In this document: positions 35,391-46,965 of the stretch, one piece after another
How positions within the stretch are numbered: the first letter of the stretch is position 1
Layout: every line of letters starts with the position of its first letter
Source: Pyrenophora tritici-repentis
Lineage: Eukaryota; Ascomycota; Dothideomycetes; Pleosporales; Pleosporaceae
Length of the DNA: 64,000 bases
Assembly (NCBI RefSeq): GCF_003171515.1
Contig: NC_089396.1
Coordinates: 1,674,001 to 1,738,000 of the forward strand
Reading direction: 5' to 3'
Made by a program: the position numbers and the translations under genes
Notes under the pieces: generated by a model
Seen by the model: only the letters and a program-made list of their open reading frames with translations
What the model was told of the DNA's origin: nothing
Database searches by the model: none

Positions 35391-36443
35391 TATGATGGTG
35401 ATGTGCGTGGGTGTGTAAAGAGACTAGCTCGATTTGGTATTAGGATAGTGCTTAAGTGAGGGAAGCTTTTGTTTGGTGTGTGTAGTTGATTGGTGATGAG
35501 AAGTGATGAACTTGGTTCTGCCTTAGAAAGAATTAGAGTTGAGCACATTCGAGTCCATTATATAGCATGGCGGTACAAGCAAGCGAAACAGTTGCCGCCG
35601 CCTGAACGGATGAGTCGGCTTGCTCAGGCCCGGGGGCATGAAGAGTACGAGACTTGAGGTGTCGCGGATGATTTCCTGACGCCAGGCCGTTGACGGTGAG
35701 ATCTGGGGAACCATAGCGGTCCAAGCGGCACGTTGCGACTGGTCAGGTTGGGGGAGGCGTCCGTATCCAGCCGCGGTGTCGCACGGGCATCGCTGTTTGT
35801 TGTCTAAGCCTCCAGATGTGACTTGTTTGAAAGCCAATTGCCGCTGGCATCACAGCCCCTATTCGCAGGGTTGAGGCGTTTCTGGCAGAGGGATGAAACG
35901 TGGCAGTGGCGCGATGCAACAACTCAAGTTTGGAGACGCTTGTCCGCGCTAACTGACAGGCAAATCGACAGCCGTTGACAGCGGACACTCCACCGCCGCG
36001 GCAGGGCCTGCTACGGTCTTTCTTTACGGCCTTTCATCATCGTCGCTTAGGGCCTTTCACGGATATTTTCAGCTAGGCTAATAATAGTTAGCGCTGTTGT
36101 CAAAGGTGAGTTGCGACTGTACCGTAGTAAAGCAGGGGAGATCTGAACCACAACACATGTCTACCAAGCAATTGCTGATACGGTCGGTATATACACGTCC
36201 TATCTCTTGATGCTGCCTAATGTACCGCCTCGATCCTACATCAGAGCTTAGGTACTAGTATTTCAAGTGGAACATGATTAATTGATACTTCTAGACCGCG
36301 ACTGAATTAAGCAATGGATTTAATATTTGTATAAAGGGGTACGGTACTTTAGTAAAAGAGTTGGTTAATAGTATAATCTTTTTAGCTACTAACCATCCTC
36401 TTAAAGCTTGCCTATGCATCTCCTTCTTTCCATCTACCTACGC
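35391..36443. other. intergenic, cupredoxin promoter and AT-rich flank
   Basis: A TATATAAT box on the minus strand at 35557-35564 lies 167 bp before the cupredoxin ATG. From about 36060 to 36400 the sequence is AT-rich and holds no gene. Confidence 0.5.
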
Positions 36444-36834
36444 CTACTTATGGCATTTCCTATACCCAAAATCTCCACATCTCACTGTAAAGGTGACCCA
36501 TTCGCCAGGTGCCAGAAATAGAGGCTCTTCATAGTCAGCTGTTGAATCCCTTGCGCCCCGACAGACACTACACACGAAGGGCATAGCCCCGTTTACTAAG
36601 CCCCGCTCAGCTTCCTCGATATCACCACCAATATCTTTACACATTAGAAGAGATTTGGTGTTGCGGTCAGTATTATAATCTTGAACCGCTGAATTCGAGA
36701 AGGAGTAGTAGACGGCACAGTCTTTAGCGAAGGCTAGAAGGGGGGTTGAGAGAAGAAGGGTGGTGGATAGGTGACGCCTAGGGAATCATTTAGTGTGGAA
36801 GGTTATAAAGTTCTTTAGGATTATAGGCTTACAT
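36444..36834 (-). CDS. predicted small secreted cysteine-rich protein (candidate effector, 111 aa)
   Basis: Exon 1 contributes only AT (36834-36833); intron 36832-36778 (GTAAGC..TTCCCTAG, 55 nt); exon 2 is 36777-36444. Splicing forms the start codon ATG followed by RHLSTTLLLSTPLLAFAKDC, a clear signal peptide. The mature part has six Cys (KDC, LLMC, FVC, SVC, VRC, RKC), enough for three disulfides. No known fold recognised. Upstream in the same frame (37143-36833) lies another Cys- and Pro-rich open stretch (YKWCGYSCQHGRPRVC), so the gene could instead be longer, but then the signal sequence would be internal. Expression data would settle it. Confidence 0.5.
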
Positions 36835-37255
36835 TGTATTAGGTAGGGAATACTTTGTTTGTAGAAGTTTGGCAGGAGGAGACTTGGTCGTCGTAGGGAC
36901 CACAGGGTGAAGAGTCGAGGTGGACTCCTCGCAAGGGCTGGTAGTCTCCGCTTGCGGGGCTTGCGGGACTATAGATGTTTGGCAGGGTGGCGGGTAGGAG
37001 ACTAGATTGGTGACTTCGTTGGGTGAAGAACGAAGACTCTTAACTACACTTTGTAGATCGTGCGATAATGTACATACGCGTGGTCTTCCGTGCTGACAGC
37101 TGTAGCCACACCACTTGTACGCCGACACAATGTCACATGTCACTGTAAGTCCGAATAAGCTCTAAAAAAATTGTATTACGCAAATTGATCGCGACATGGA
37201 GGAGTCGTCTACATTCGTTATATTACTCTAGATACCTGTCATTTGTGCTCGCAGA

Positions 37256-37285
37256 ACACACACACACACACATACACACACACAC
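37256..37285. repeat. (CA)n microsatellite
   Basis: About 15 CA units with one interrupting CATA. Confidence 0.9.
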
Positions 37286-38610
37286 GTCAAATTTATACTC
37301 GCAGAACTCACACAACAATACATGGTACACCAGACGCAGGCTTACGGGATCAATTAAAAACTGCTTGCCTAGGGACAGGCAGTACCAGAAGCTGTTGTCG
37401 GCCGACAACCTGTGATGAGGCGAGAAGTTAGTATGCCTCGAGGCTCGTCCCCAGCAAAAGGGCCGAGCTTGGTGAGATTTGGGCAGGTGAGCCATTTCAA
37501 AGCGGCGTCCACGATTCATTTTGTTCGTGTCGAAACCTACGAGCGCTTCAATCTGCCCTTCAGAAGGTACCGTACCTATGGAATATATGTCAACTCCACC
37601 TGCATGACGGAAAACTGGGTTGATTGCATTTTGATGGCAGATGTCAGGTGATTAGAGCATCAGTCAGCTCTATGCATTGGACTGGCAGCTAATGCAACGG
37701 TCGAGGCCATCGTTGCAATCGTGAGCGTTACCACGACAGGCAGCTCCTTCCACCCATGGTATTCCCGGGGTCTGGCCCTTGAACGGCCGGTTCTCACCAC
37801 AGCAACCTCGCTGCCTCGCTGCCCGAGGTTGTCGGTCAAATGTCGTATCGTGTTGCCGGATCCGCTGCCAAATCGCGCCATATCGGATGCAGCGGGTTTC
37901 CGAATCGTCAGCACGGCAGGCCTGCTGAGGTGATAAAAAGGTGGTTTTTCCGCTCCGTTTTCCGTCCGTCGGTGGGGGACGGACAGCCGCAGAAACAGCC
38001 GTAGAGAGTGGCTTACTGTGCTAGCGAACGAGCCATGTGTTATTTGGTCATTGCTAAATGAGGTATAGTTGGCTAGTCACGTGTCGCTGACATCTCGTAG
38101 CGTCCCACCGCATGACCACACCGCAGCACACCGCAGCGTGAGAACTAGACGCAGTTCCATCGAAAACGTCTTGAATGCGCCCCGAGCTTGAGTGGAGTGC
38201 TGCGATGTTTTATTGATCGCTATGCATAGCTGCCAGTTGCGGCTTTGGCCAATGTAACCTCCGGGCTTGACCCTCGCTTCCAACGCTTGCTGTGGCTAGT
38301 GCAAGCCGCACCCGCAGCTAGAGGGCTAAAAATATCTACCATCTCCGCATTTACTCTCGTGTTTGATTGCGCTATGAGCTCATTTGGTCTATAGTACGGG
38401 ATTCTAGAGGGTGCCATGGTCATCTGCCCTCATGATTGCAATTAGTGTTATGGGAATTATGGCAAGGGCGAGTCAGATCTGAGCTAATGCTCACATTCCA
38501 ACATCGTTGCCCGGTAGACTAGGAAAACTAGAGAGAGACTACGACCGATGTGACCTTACGAGAGAGGCAAACCTCGCATTGCAAAGTGGAGTGTTCAGGG
38601 TGGCGAGATG

Positions 38611-38616
38611 TATAAA
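38611..38616 (+). promoter_or_regulatory. TATA box of cerato-platanin gene
   Basis: TATAAA 142 bp before the ATG. The leader between is rich in CATCAT and CAA and ends ATCACCATG, features of a strongly expressed fungal gene. Confidence 0.65.
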
Positions 38617-38752
38617 GGACCATGACAGTCGCGGTTGAAAAGAATCATCATCAGCATCCATCATCATCATCATCTACTAATACCAACTCTACCAAACTCA
38701 TTCGTTTAATACATCACACCTCCAAATCAACCACCAACCTCAAACCATCACC

Positions 38753-39163
38753 ATGAAGTTCACCGCTGCCATCCTCTCCCTTGCCAGCATGGCTTCCGCT
38801 ATTACCGTCAGCTACGACACTGGCTACGATGACGCCAGCCGCTCCCTGAACGTTGTCTCCTGCTCAGACGGCCCCAACGGTCTCATCACCCGCTACGGCT
38901 GGCAGACACAGGGAGCCATCAAGGGCTTCCCTCACATCGGTGGATACCAAGGCATTCCCGGCTGGAACAGCAACCAGTGCGGTACCTGCTACGGCGTCAC
39001 CTACAACGGCAAGACCATCTACGTCCTCGCCATCGACCACACCGGCGCTGGCTTCAACCTCGCCAAGGGTGCTATGGACGAGCTCACCAACAACCAGGCC
39101 GCTTCCCTCGGCCGCATCGACGCTCAGTACTCTCAGGTCGCTCTCAGCAACTGCGGTCTCTAA
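38753..39163 (+). CDS. cerato-platanin family protein (SnodProt-like)
   Basis: Intronless, 136 aa. Signal peptide [16 protein letters not shown], then [55 protein letters not shown] and a final SNCGL. Four Cys form the two conserved disulfides of the double-psi beta-barrel fold. These small secreted proteins bind chitin oligomers, are abundant in culture and act as elicitors on plants. Full family length. Confidence 0.95.
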   Translation: MKFTAAILSLASMASAITVSYDTGYDDASRSLNVVSCSDGPNGLITRYGWQTQGAIKGFPHIGGYQGIPGWNSNQCGTCYGVTYNGKTIYVLAIDHTGAGFNLAKGAMDELTNNQAASLGRIDAQYSQVALSNCGL

Positions 39164-40484
39164 GCGTTTTCGCCCGCTTTTCTTCAGCATGACATGGAGG
39201 ATCAAACACACGACGACAAAGCATATCTTAATGTTTTTTTTTACCGATAATCATTCCTTGTGAATATTCGCATAGCGTTTTGGATTTTATATATAGAGCA
39301 TGAGAGATGGCGTTTATAGCACACACTCCTTAATGACGTAATGCAAAAGCAATTGAAAGACGAGCTTTTTGACCTTCTGTTTGATTCTTGAAGTACATGC
39401 TGTGCCTTGTGAGATGATCGGTGATGAGCAGTGTTGGGACGTGGTGTTCTGCTTACTGAGAAAGTTTTCCGACTCAAGGGGCACGAGCTGACCTTGGGTT
39501 TGACCGAATGCTTCTCCGAGGATGGACTGTCGGTGAAACCTGGATAATCACTAACAGGCAGTCCGATGAAAACCACAAAGACGAGGACCTGTTTAATTTT
39601 GGGTGGCACAGAAGAAGTGAGCATGGCCTTTCGTTCGTATGTAAGCACTTGATGGTGACAGGAGAAATGTTCAGTAAAAAAAGCGTATCGGTCTGAGGCC
39701 AGGGACTCCTGATCTCAGACGACGCGTAACTATATCTCTTTGATCCAGTAGAGTATACCATGAAGTACCCAGATGGTCATTGTACCATTGTCTCGAACAA
39801 GCTCAGTGACTACAACACCCCTAGCTCTGATTCTGGTACCAGGAATACAGTTTTGCGAAAGAAGAAAAGCAAAAGAAAGCGAACCAGAAAAATAAATCCC
39901 TCGCCTACATAATTCTACGCGCGTATGGTTCCTGTACCCGTTCGATCATCGTTCCGTACGTAGTAGTGCAACCTTATCTAGAATACTGTCTCTATCGAAC
40001 AAGGCTCTCCGGTTCTCTGCCAAGGTTATTTGGAAACCTTTGCACCCCGAGTACTAAATCAATCCAATGTATCAGTACTGTGACGTCGCAATATTCGTTC
40101 GTCTTTACCCAAGATTACTATTTGATGAATATATCATTCAGTCATATGCGAAAGATTTGTTAATCGGCTGGAAGTTGACCAGGCTCCTAAGAAGTAAACT
40201 TATGTGTAAATCAGCCGTTGAATTGATCGTGAACATAACAATGTCTGGTTCTTGTATCCAGTCTTTTATCTCACTTCCATCTTCTCAAATCGCTCAATTC
40301 CTAATCGTCATTGCTTCCCCCGCCCTCCAACGTCACCTACTTGTACAACTACACAACGATCAGATCCAGAACCTATCCCTCATATCCAGATCGTCACTTC
40401 TTCCCCCCACTCCAAACGTCACCTACCTAAATAGATATCCAGCGACCCGATCCAGAACCTACCTCCAATCCCCACCTACCCACC
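39164..40484. other. intergenic, left flank of hAT element
   Basis: No gene. From about 40300 a degenerate tandem repeat begins: CCTCCAACGTCACCTAC near 40325 and CTCCAAACGTCACCTACC near 40411, each followed about 35 bp later by GATCCAGAACCTA. A related CCCGACGTCACCTCCCC lies at about 43694, beyond the element. Confidence 0.45.
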
Positions 40485-40525
40485 CAGCCAACCAGACTTG
40501 TCATTAAGCAAACGCGTTTGAATAG

Positions 40526-40563
40526 TTTGTTTGATTTGCTTGACTATAAGCAAATTAAACAAA
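40526..40563. repeat. subterminal hairpin of the hAT element
   Basis: 16-nt arms (40526-40541 and 40548-40563) pair with one mismatch around a 6-nt loop. The left arm repeats the sequence found inside the right end of the element. Confidence 0.6.
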
Positions 40564-40902
40564 CCAAACGCTGCCTATAGAAATATACAAACAAATCAAA
40601 CGTACGATCGAAATTTGTTTAGTTTGTTTGACTGTTTGACTAATATTACATAGCGAGCTGTTCTATAGATGATGTCCTAAGGTGCTTTAAGATCGACTTT
40701 AATGATGTTTTTGAGATAGCGGAGGTAGCAATTTCGCGATAGTTTTCTTGTGTTGCATCTAGCTTAGTCATCATATAACTACACGAGCGTCGCTAGCCGT
40801 CGATGACCGCTATCTTATATCCCATCTCCCATCTTCTATATCGCTGTTAGCCATCTTTTGCAGCTACACTACCGTCTCTACAGCACGTTTTAGTGTTTCT
40901 CG

Positions 40903-43473
40903 TTGCCCAACACGCCGAAAATGCCGCTTCGTAACCTAAAACGCGCCGCCGAGGGCACCCCCGGCCCCCACGGCCCCCACAAGCGCGCCAAAACAGCTAA
41001 AGGCAGTGCATCGCAGCCTATCCTGATGGACGATTCGCAGCCTGAGCTGTCTATCCGCACCTCGCCACGTAAAGCCCTAGCTGCTGCAGCAAGCCAGGCC
41101 ACCGAAGACGCGCCGTTCGAGTCGCAGTTGCGCGACGCTATACCAGAAGCTACTATACAACCGCCGGCCGAGGGTAGTAGGGCTGCTACGGAGGCTACAA
41201 GTGAGGCTATCGAAGGCGGGGATGATACTGGCTTTGATGACGAGTTTACGGACAACTTTGACGGCATTGATTGGAAGCGTTTACCGCGTTTTACGAAGCC
41301 GCTGCGTACGTTGAAGCGCAACAAAAGTTGGGTATATCAGTACGGTTACCGCGTTGCCTCTCTCCGTGAGCCTCATCGTACGTTCTTTGTTTGCAAATAC
41401 TGCCATCATCGTAAGATCTTTTGCGCCTATCCAGAGGTTACAAAGTCGACCAGTAACGCTATCAACCACCTCGCGCAGAAGCTACTTGGCCACGGCTACG
41501 ATCGCAAGGGCAAACTGGATTCGATTACACTACCGCGAGGCCAAACGACGCTTAAGATGATGACCGAGGGCGGTGTCGATGTACCTCAAGGCGTCGCTAA
41601 CGAGCTCGGAAACTTCGACGTACAGCGCTTTCGATACGCCGCTGTTACGTGGCTTGTCGACAATAACCACCCTCTCCGCGAGTTCGAAACGCCTGCGTTT
41701 AGGCAGATGATAGAGTTTGCCAACCCGGAGGCAGCTGACGCGCTGTGGGTAAGTCACAACAGTGTAGCTAGCTTCGTGATGAGGCTGTATCGCTATATGG
41801 AGCCGCAGGTTGTTCAGATGCTCTCGTCGGCTATTAGTAAAATCCATATAAGCTTCGATGGCTGGACGACAAAAGGCGGCAAGCGCGGCTTCTTTGGAGT
41901 TGTTGCTCATTTTGCTGACGCCGACGGCACTATCAGGGACCTACCTATCGCGCTGCCTCAGCTTACGGGCGCCCACACGGGCGAGAGGATAGCTGAAGTT
42001 GTTGGCAATATAATCGATGTCTTCGGTATAACACGTAGCCAGCTTGGGTACTTTGTGCTCGACAACGCGTACGCTAATGACACCGCCGTCACCAAACTCG
42101 CCCAACGCTTTGAATTTACAGCAAGCCATCACCGCCTCCGCTGCGGCCCTCACACACTTAACTTAGTCGGACAGATGATTATCTTCGGCTTTGATAAGGA
42201 CGCGTACGATAATGATCAGGACGAGCACAAAACAGAGGCAGCCTACCTACAAGAATGGCGGCAGCAAGGTCCGCTTGGTGTACTAATCGATATCATCAAC
42301 TACATCCAAACACCGCAACAACACGATCTTTTTGCCGATTGCCAGCGCCGTGTTAACGCTAAGGCTCCCGACCAAAAGCAGGAAATACTCGAGCCGGTAA
42401 AGCCAGTCGTCACGCGCTGGAACAGCTTTCACGACACCTTTGTACGCGCCGCAAAACTCCATAACGCCGTTGATGAGTACGCCCAAAGCCACATCGAAAG
42501 GACGATGGGCGCCGACGCGTACGCGCGTAGCCGTAACAATAAGCTCACTAAAGTACCAGCTTGGATGAGATCTAATGGGCTTACGGCTGACGATTGGGCG
42601 GTAATAACCCAGTATATATCAGTGTTGGAGCCGCTAAAGGAGGCGACAAAACGGCTTGAAGCTCGCGGTAAAGCTGGCCGTTTCGGCGCGATATACGAGG
42701 TTATACCTGTCTTCGAAGCTGTACTTGCCGTGTACGAGCAGCTACTTAAAAACCACGAAAGCGTCGACTATAATGCCAATAGCGCGCCAGAAGATCACCT
42801 TCCTATCAACCTACGCGCAGCTTGGGCAAAGCTTAACGCGTATTACACTAAGCTCGACGAATCACCCGCATACTTTGCCGCTACCTGCCTCCACCCATAC
42901 TACAAGAACTACTGTGAGAACAGCTGGCGCGACAAACCGAGCTGGCTTGAGGCAAACAACGCTGGGTTGAAACAACTTTGGGCGTTCTATAAGCCGCAAA
43001 TACAGCGCCAAAGTCGCCCACCAGTGCGGCTCTCAAGTGGTATCAACGACGCCATCAACGCGCTCGTTAATGCGGAGCCTTATGGCATTGTTGAGGTGAC
43101 AGAGATGGATGAGCTGGAGCGTTGGCGACGGTTTGAACTCCGCTGGACGCAGGAGCAGTTCGAACAAGGTAGTAATCCTGTTAGCTATTGGATAAGCCTA
43201 CGCCCAAAGTATCCTAACCTAGCGCGTATGGCGATCGATATATTAACAATACCAGCCTCAAGTTGTGAGTGCGAGCGGCTGTTCAGCGAGCTCGGTGATT
43301 TATTAGAGCCAAGGCGACGCAAAATTGGGTCACAACTGCTTGCAGCAATACAGTGTATACGAAGCTGGCGCGACGCTGGCTTTAAGCCTCCATCTGATTA
43401 CAACTCAGGCGATGTAACTGACGCTGAGGTAGCTGCAATATACGAAATATGCAAGTGGGACAGCGAAGCTTAG
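40903..43473 (+). CDS. hAT superfamily transposase
   Basis: Intronless, 856 aa (or 850 from the ATG at 40921). N-terminus has a bipartite nuclear signal (KRAAEG..PHKRAKTAK). A BED-type zinc finger is seen as CKYCHHRKIFC followed by NAINHLAQKLLGH. The RNase H-like core includes ISFDGWTTKGGKRGFFGVVA (first catalytic Asp) and FVLDNAYANDTAV. The C-terminal dimerisation domain reads LTIPASSCECERLFSELGD to LEPRRRKIGSQLLAAIQC. No stop or frameshift and GC-balanced codons, so no sign of RIP. Confidence 0.95.
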   Translation: MPNTPKMPLRNLKRAAEGTPGPHGPHKRAKTAKGSASQPILMDDSQPELSIRTSPRKALAAAASQATEDAPFESQLRDAIPEATIQPPAEGSRAATEATSEAIEGGDDTGFDDEFTDNFDGIDWKRLPRFTKPLRTLKRNKSWVYQYGYRVASLREPHRTFFVCKYCHHRKIFCAYPEVTKSTSNAINHLAQKLLGHGYDRKGKLDSITLPRGQTTLKMMTEGGVDVPQGVANELGNFDVQRFRYAAVTWLVDNNHPLREFETPAFRQMIEFANPEAADALWVSHNSVASFVMRLYRYMEPQVVQMLSSAISKIHISFDGWTTKGGKRGFFGVVAHFADADGTIRDLPIALPQLTGAHTGERIAEVVGNIIDVFGITRSQLGYFVLDNAYANDTAVTKLAQRFEFTASHHRLRCGPHTLNLVGQMIIFGFDKDAYDNDQDEHKTEAAYLQEWRQQGPLGVLIDIINYIQTPQQHDLFADCQRRVNAKAPDQKQEILEPVKPVVTRWNSFHDTFVRAAKLHNAVDEYAQSHIERTMGADAYARSRNNKLTKVPAWMRSNGLTADDWAVITQYISVLEPLKEATKRLEARGKAGRFGAIYEVIPVFEAVLAVYEQLLKNHESVDYNANSAPEDHLPINLRAAWAKLNAYYTKLDESPAYFAATCLHPYYKNYCENSWRDKPSWLEANNAGLKQLWAFYKPQIQRQSRPPVRLSSGINDAINALVNAEPYGIVEVTEMDELERWRRFELRWTQEQFEQGSNPVSYWISLRPKYPNLARMAIDILTIPASSCECERLFSELGDLLEPRRRKIGSQLLAAIQCIRSWRDAGFKPPSDYNSGDVTDAEVAAIYEICKWDSEA

Positions 43474-43659
43474 TAATATATACGATATACGATTAGATCA
43501 GCACCTAAACAGTATCAAATCTATCAAACTTTCAAACAAACGGCCTCCTAAAACACTATCAAACTAAACAACTCAAATACAATCTTAAGTTTTGTACAAA
43601 CAAATCAAATCAGCGTCCAAAGTTTGTTTGATTTGCTTAATGACAAGTCTGCAGCCAAC

Positions 43660-44423
43660 ATATTTGCTTCCCCAACCTACCTAGCGCAAGTACCCCGACG
43701 TCACCTCCCCGATCCCCACACCCTCCCGCCTCATCCCTATCTCCCGATCATGCCGGCAACCAGCAGCAGACAGGTCTAGACCGCTCATCATACCTATCTC
43801 GGTAGGTTACAAGGGACGGTGTACAAGATCGATCGAGCTGGATACCCGATTCTGGTTTGTTTAGGCAGCCTACGTATTGTATATTACCGTGACAACACAA
43901 GGTAGACTGAGCAGGGAAGGACCATGTCGGTTTTGCTTCACTAGTCGAGTGACGTCAACGCTGGGGGTTAGCGGCGGGTTGTTCCATGACGCAGTAGGGT
44001 AGCGTTGCGATCACGCATAGAGCGGGTAGGAGATTTTGTAGGTTACGATGGTGTTGTCCTTGAAAATGGTAGAGTCACATGATTACACGAGAAAAGAGCT
44101 TTGAGTAAAGTAGATGGTGATGATGATGTGGTGATATTGCTTCATAGCCGTCTATCTATCTATCTACCTAACCCCCTCACCGTCCACCCATTGCACCTGT
44201 CATGATGCCACTACTTCCTTTGAGTCAACAAAGGGATCTAAACACACTTGATGGTATATAGCTGTGGTAAAAAGAAAACTCAAAACTTTTCGGACTGTGT
44301 GTGTGCGTAGCGAGGCTCGCGCGCCACAACAAAAGCTACGCCTGCATAGCAACAAGAGTATACACCGGCCGTGGTGATATATTGGAATAACACATGCGGG
44401 AAAATAATATGCCCCAAGGGTTT
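43660..44423. other. intergenic, right flank of hAT element
   Basis: 764 bp without a supported gene; includes 3' flank of the Ecl1-like gene. Confidence 0.4.
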
Positions 44424-45450
44424 CTAACGGGGTGTTGAAGCAAGTAGTCGACCGAGACTTCCACTAGCGAATGAAGGCTCAGGGACGGGCGACTTTGCAT
44501 AGACGATCTCGCCTTCAATGGTACTTGTCGAAGTGCTTGTCATGGAAGGCGACGACTTATGTGAATACGACTTCTTGGGACTTGAGTTGTTTGGACTTGA
44601 TGGAGCCGTCACAGGTGTAACAAGATCAATCGACTTGGCGCCATACGAAGAACTATGTGACGGCTTGGTCCTTGGCGGAAGAGGTCGCGTAGTGGCAGGC
44701 GTGTATGGAAGCGAGTAGCTTACTGACGACGCGGGGGTATGCGACAGCGATGGGGCAGCGCTAAAGCTAAACTGCGAGGTGGACGAACGCTGATACCGGG
44801 GTCGGTAAGGTCGTGCAGCAGCCTCGGATGAGTAGATGGATGACTGGAACTTGCGAAGATAATTTGAAGCTTCCGAGTTGGAGCGCAGATAGTGTTCGTT
44901 GGTGTTATCGTCCGACGACATGTCGGAGAAAGCACATGATGATCGCTTTGACTCTGGTTGAGTGGGCGATCGCTGGGGTACAATGTCACGGAAGGCGAAA
45001 TCGTCAAAAGAGAAGTTGGTGAAGGGGGTTGTAGGCGGTGAGTAGTGGTCGAAAGAATAGGTAAGGCTCTTCTCGCTGTCCTTCTTCTTGCAGCTGGACG
45101 TGCATTAGTATGATGATCAGTGCTGCAGGATTGCGGAGCGCATACCTTTCTGAGCAGTAGAGGACAGAATTACTAGGGACAATAATTTGCTTCTCGCAAA
45201 CAGTGCTGCAGAGTAGTGTTAGTAGTTGTGCTCGAGGGGAGTGGGTGGCGACATACCAGTAGTTCAAGAAGCTTACGGCCATTGAGTCGTCGTCGTCGTC
45301 GTCGTCGGTTTTGGGGTAAGGAGCGGACTTGGAAGCAGCTTTGCTTCCGAGGGAATGAGTACGCTTTGACAGAGGCCGAGACGGCCGTGCGTGCGCAGGT
45401 TGCGACTTTTTGGAAGGGTGGGACTGATGCCGAACGTGATGCGTGGCCAT
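44424..45450 (-). CDS. Ecl1-family life-span regulatory factor
   Basis: Exons 45450-45257, 45205-45146, 45093-44424; introns 51 (GTATGT..CTGCAG) and 52 nt (GTATGC..GTCCAG); sum 924 nt, 307 aa. Spliced, the zinc-binding core reads FLNYCTVCEKQIIVP, SNSVLYCSESCKKKD, the signature of the Ecl1 domain that extends chronological life span when overproduced in fission yeast. A basic Ser-rich N-terminus with a Asp run precedes it and a long Ser/Pro/Thr-rich tail follows. Much longer than yeast Ecl1, as in other filamentous fungi. Molecular role unknown. Confidence 0.85.
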
Positions 45451-46965
45451 TGTGGAGGTGGAAGAAGTTTAAAAGCCTCACTCAGGTACGTGTGCACGGT
45501 GCGCGATCGCGTTGCAGGATGTAGTAGGGCGAAGAAGCGGTGACACAGCCCGCCGAGCTACCTTGGAGCTGATATGACGGAAGGTTCGTGCGTGGCTTTG
45601 TTTAGAACGCCTTATCGCGTTGGGCACTACGCCAGGGTTTTAGCCAGGAACACTATGCTGCTATCGAGGTTACGCGGGAGATGCAAGAAAGCGTAGCATG
45701 GGTGGGAAACAGGCCAAAGAAGCCGAGGAAATATAGACATTAAACAAGGGACAGACAACTTACATCAAAGAGAATCGGGACGTGCGACGTCGGGAGGAAG
45801 GGCAGCAATGATAGCAATAGGGAGTGGGAGCACTGCAGCGGCGGTCCGGACACGATCTGCGACAAGGGCTTGCGAGTCGTCAATGTGGTCGACGTGAAAG
45901 AAAAGAGCCGAGTATTTCCAGGGTGAAGGCGGCTTTCAGCGGCAGTCGAACAAGCAATGTATCGGGAATTGATAACAACTGAGCGAGGGACAGTGGTCAA
46001 TAAGTAATGACAGGCCCCGGCTGTAGCAAAAACCGAAGTGCACGGCGCGAGCAGTTCTAGAACGTTGGTCGACGACGACGGCCTAATTGCAAGCTTGCGC
46101 GTGTGGAGATGATTCGTGATAGCGATCACGATAGAGCCGCCGTTGATATCATTCAGCACGCCATGCGGTCCCCCACCCCGCAGCACCCATACCGGTAACG
46201 CCCCTCGATATGCACAAGCACATCCACCACGGTGCCTCCCTTTCAATCTAACTGCGATGCCATGAGCCGTGCAGCGAATTGCGGGAGCGCGCATGCACAT
46301 GGAAACGACAACAAGGTCCACGTTCATCGCATTTGCATTTGCTCTTTGGTACGACGTGCAGCGAGTACCACACTATCCACACCTGTCCATCCGGGTGCGT
46401 ATCAGTACTGCACCACCAGGACGTGGCTCCGTGTTGCGTGCGCGCTCAACACTATGAGGTCTTATTGCAAATGTCTCACAGCCTACTCAATCCGGTAACC
46501 CGCGCTTCCCCTCCTGCCTACTGTACCTTTGAGTCGAATCACGAGTCGAATCACACTGTGGCTCCGCGGACTCATGTCGGGTCGTCTCTTTGTGCACACA
46601 TTGATACTTATCGCCAGTCGGCTTGCGAGCCGTCGTGCGTCGTGCGCGTCCCTGTCTATAATTCGTGACTCTGAAGCAGCGGCTTCTGCCTGAGCGACTT
46701 CATGACTGTGCATTACTAGAAGATGCGGGTCCCTTGCCCTCTCTACTGTACCTACTCCCGCAACTCTACCCTAGCTGCCGCGCCATGAAACAACCAACCA
46801 AAACCTCGACACCAACAACACTCACCGTCTCGACCATCGCAAATCGCCAAAAAAAAACTTGTTAGGCCCGAAATACCTAAGACGTTTCCCGATCGCCAGA
46901 GGGCGTACCCGCCCACTAGCGCATAATGTGTCGGTCAAGAGATTTTTCTCCAAACCCCATCCATC
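45451..46965. other. intergenic, upstream of Ecl1-like gene
   Basis: 1.5 kb. A 195-codon minus-strand frame (45740-46327) has no domain character or splice support and is treated as chance. Confidence 0.5.

Larger units (their letters stand above)
36835..38752. other. gene-poor region between secreted-protein genes
   Basis: Holds the Cys/Pro-rich open stretch at 37143-36833 (minus), a CA microsatellite and the cerato-platanin promoter. A CACGTG core is at 38078-38083. No further gene supported. Confidence 0.45.
40493..43651 (+). mobile_element. complete hAT DNA transposon (3159 bp)
   Basis: Perfect 20-bp terminal inverted repeats CAGACTTGTCATTAAGCAAA at both ends and a perfect 8-bp target-site duplication CAGCCAAC (40485-40492 and 43652-43659). 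Subterminal regions hold many copies of GTTTGTTTGAT or its complement, likely transposase binding sites. One intact transposase gene inside. Everything needed for autonomous movement appears present and undamaged. Confidence 0.95.

Noticed and set aside
45740..46327. 195-codon minus-strand frame
   Set aside because: No domain, no homologous pattern, composition like noncoding DNA; probably the upstream region of the Ecl1-like gene.
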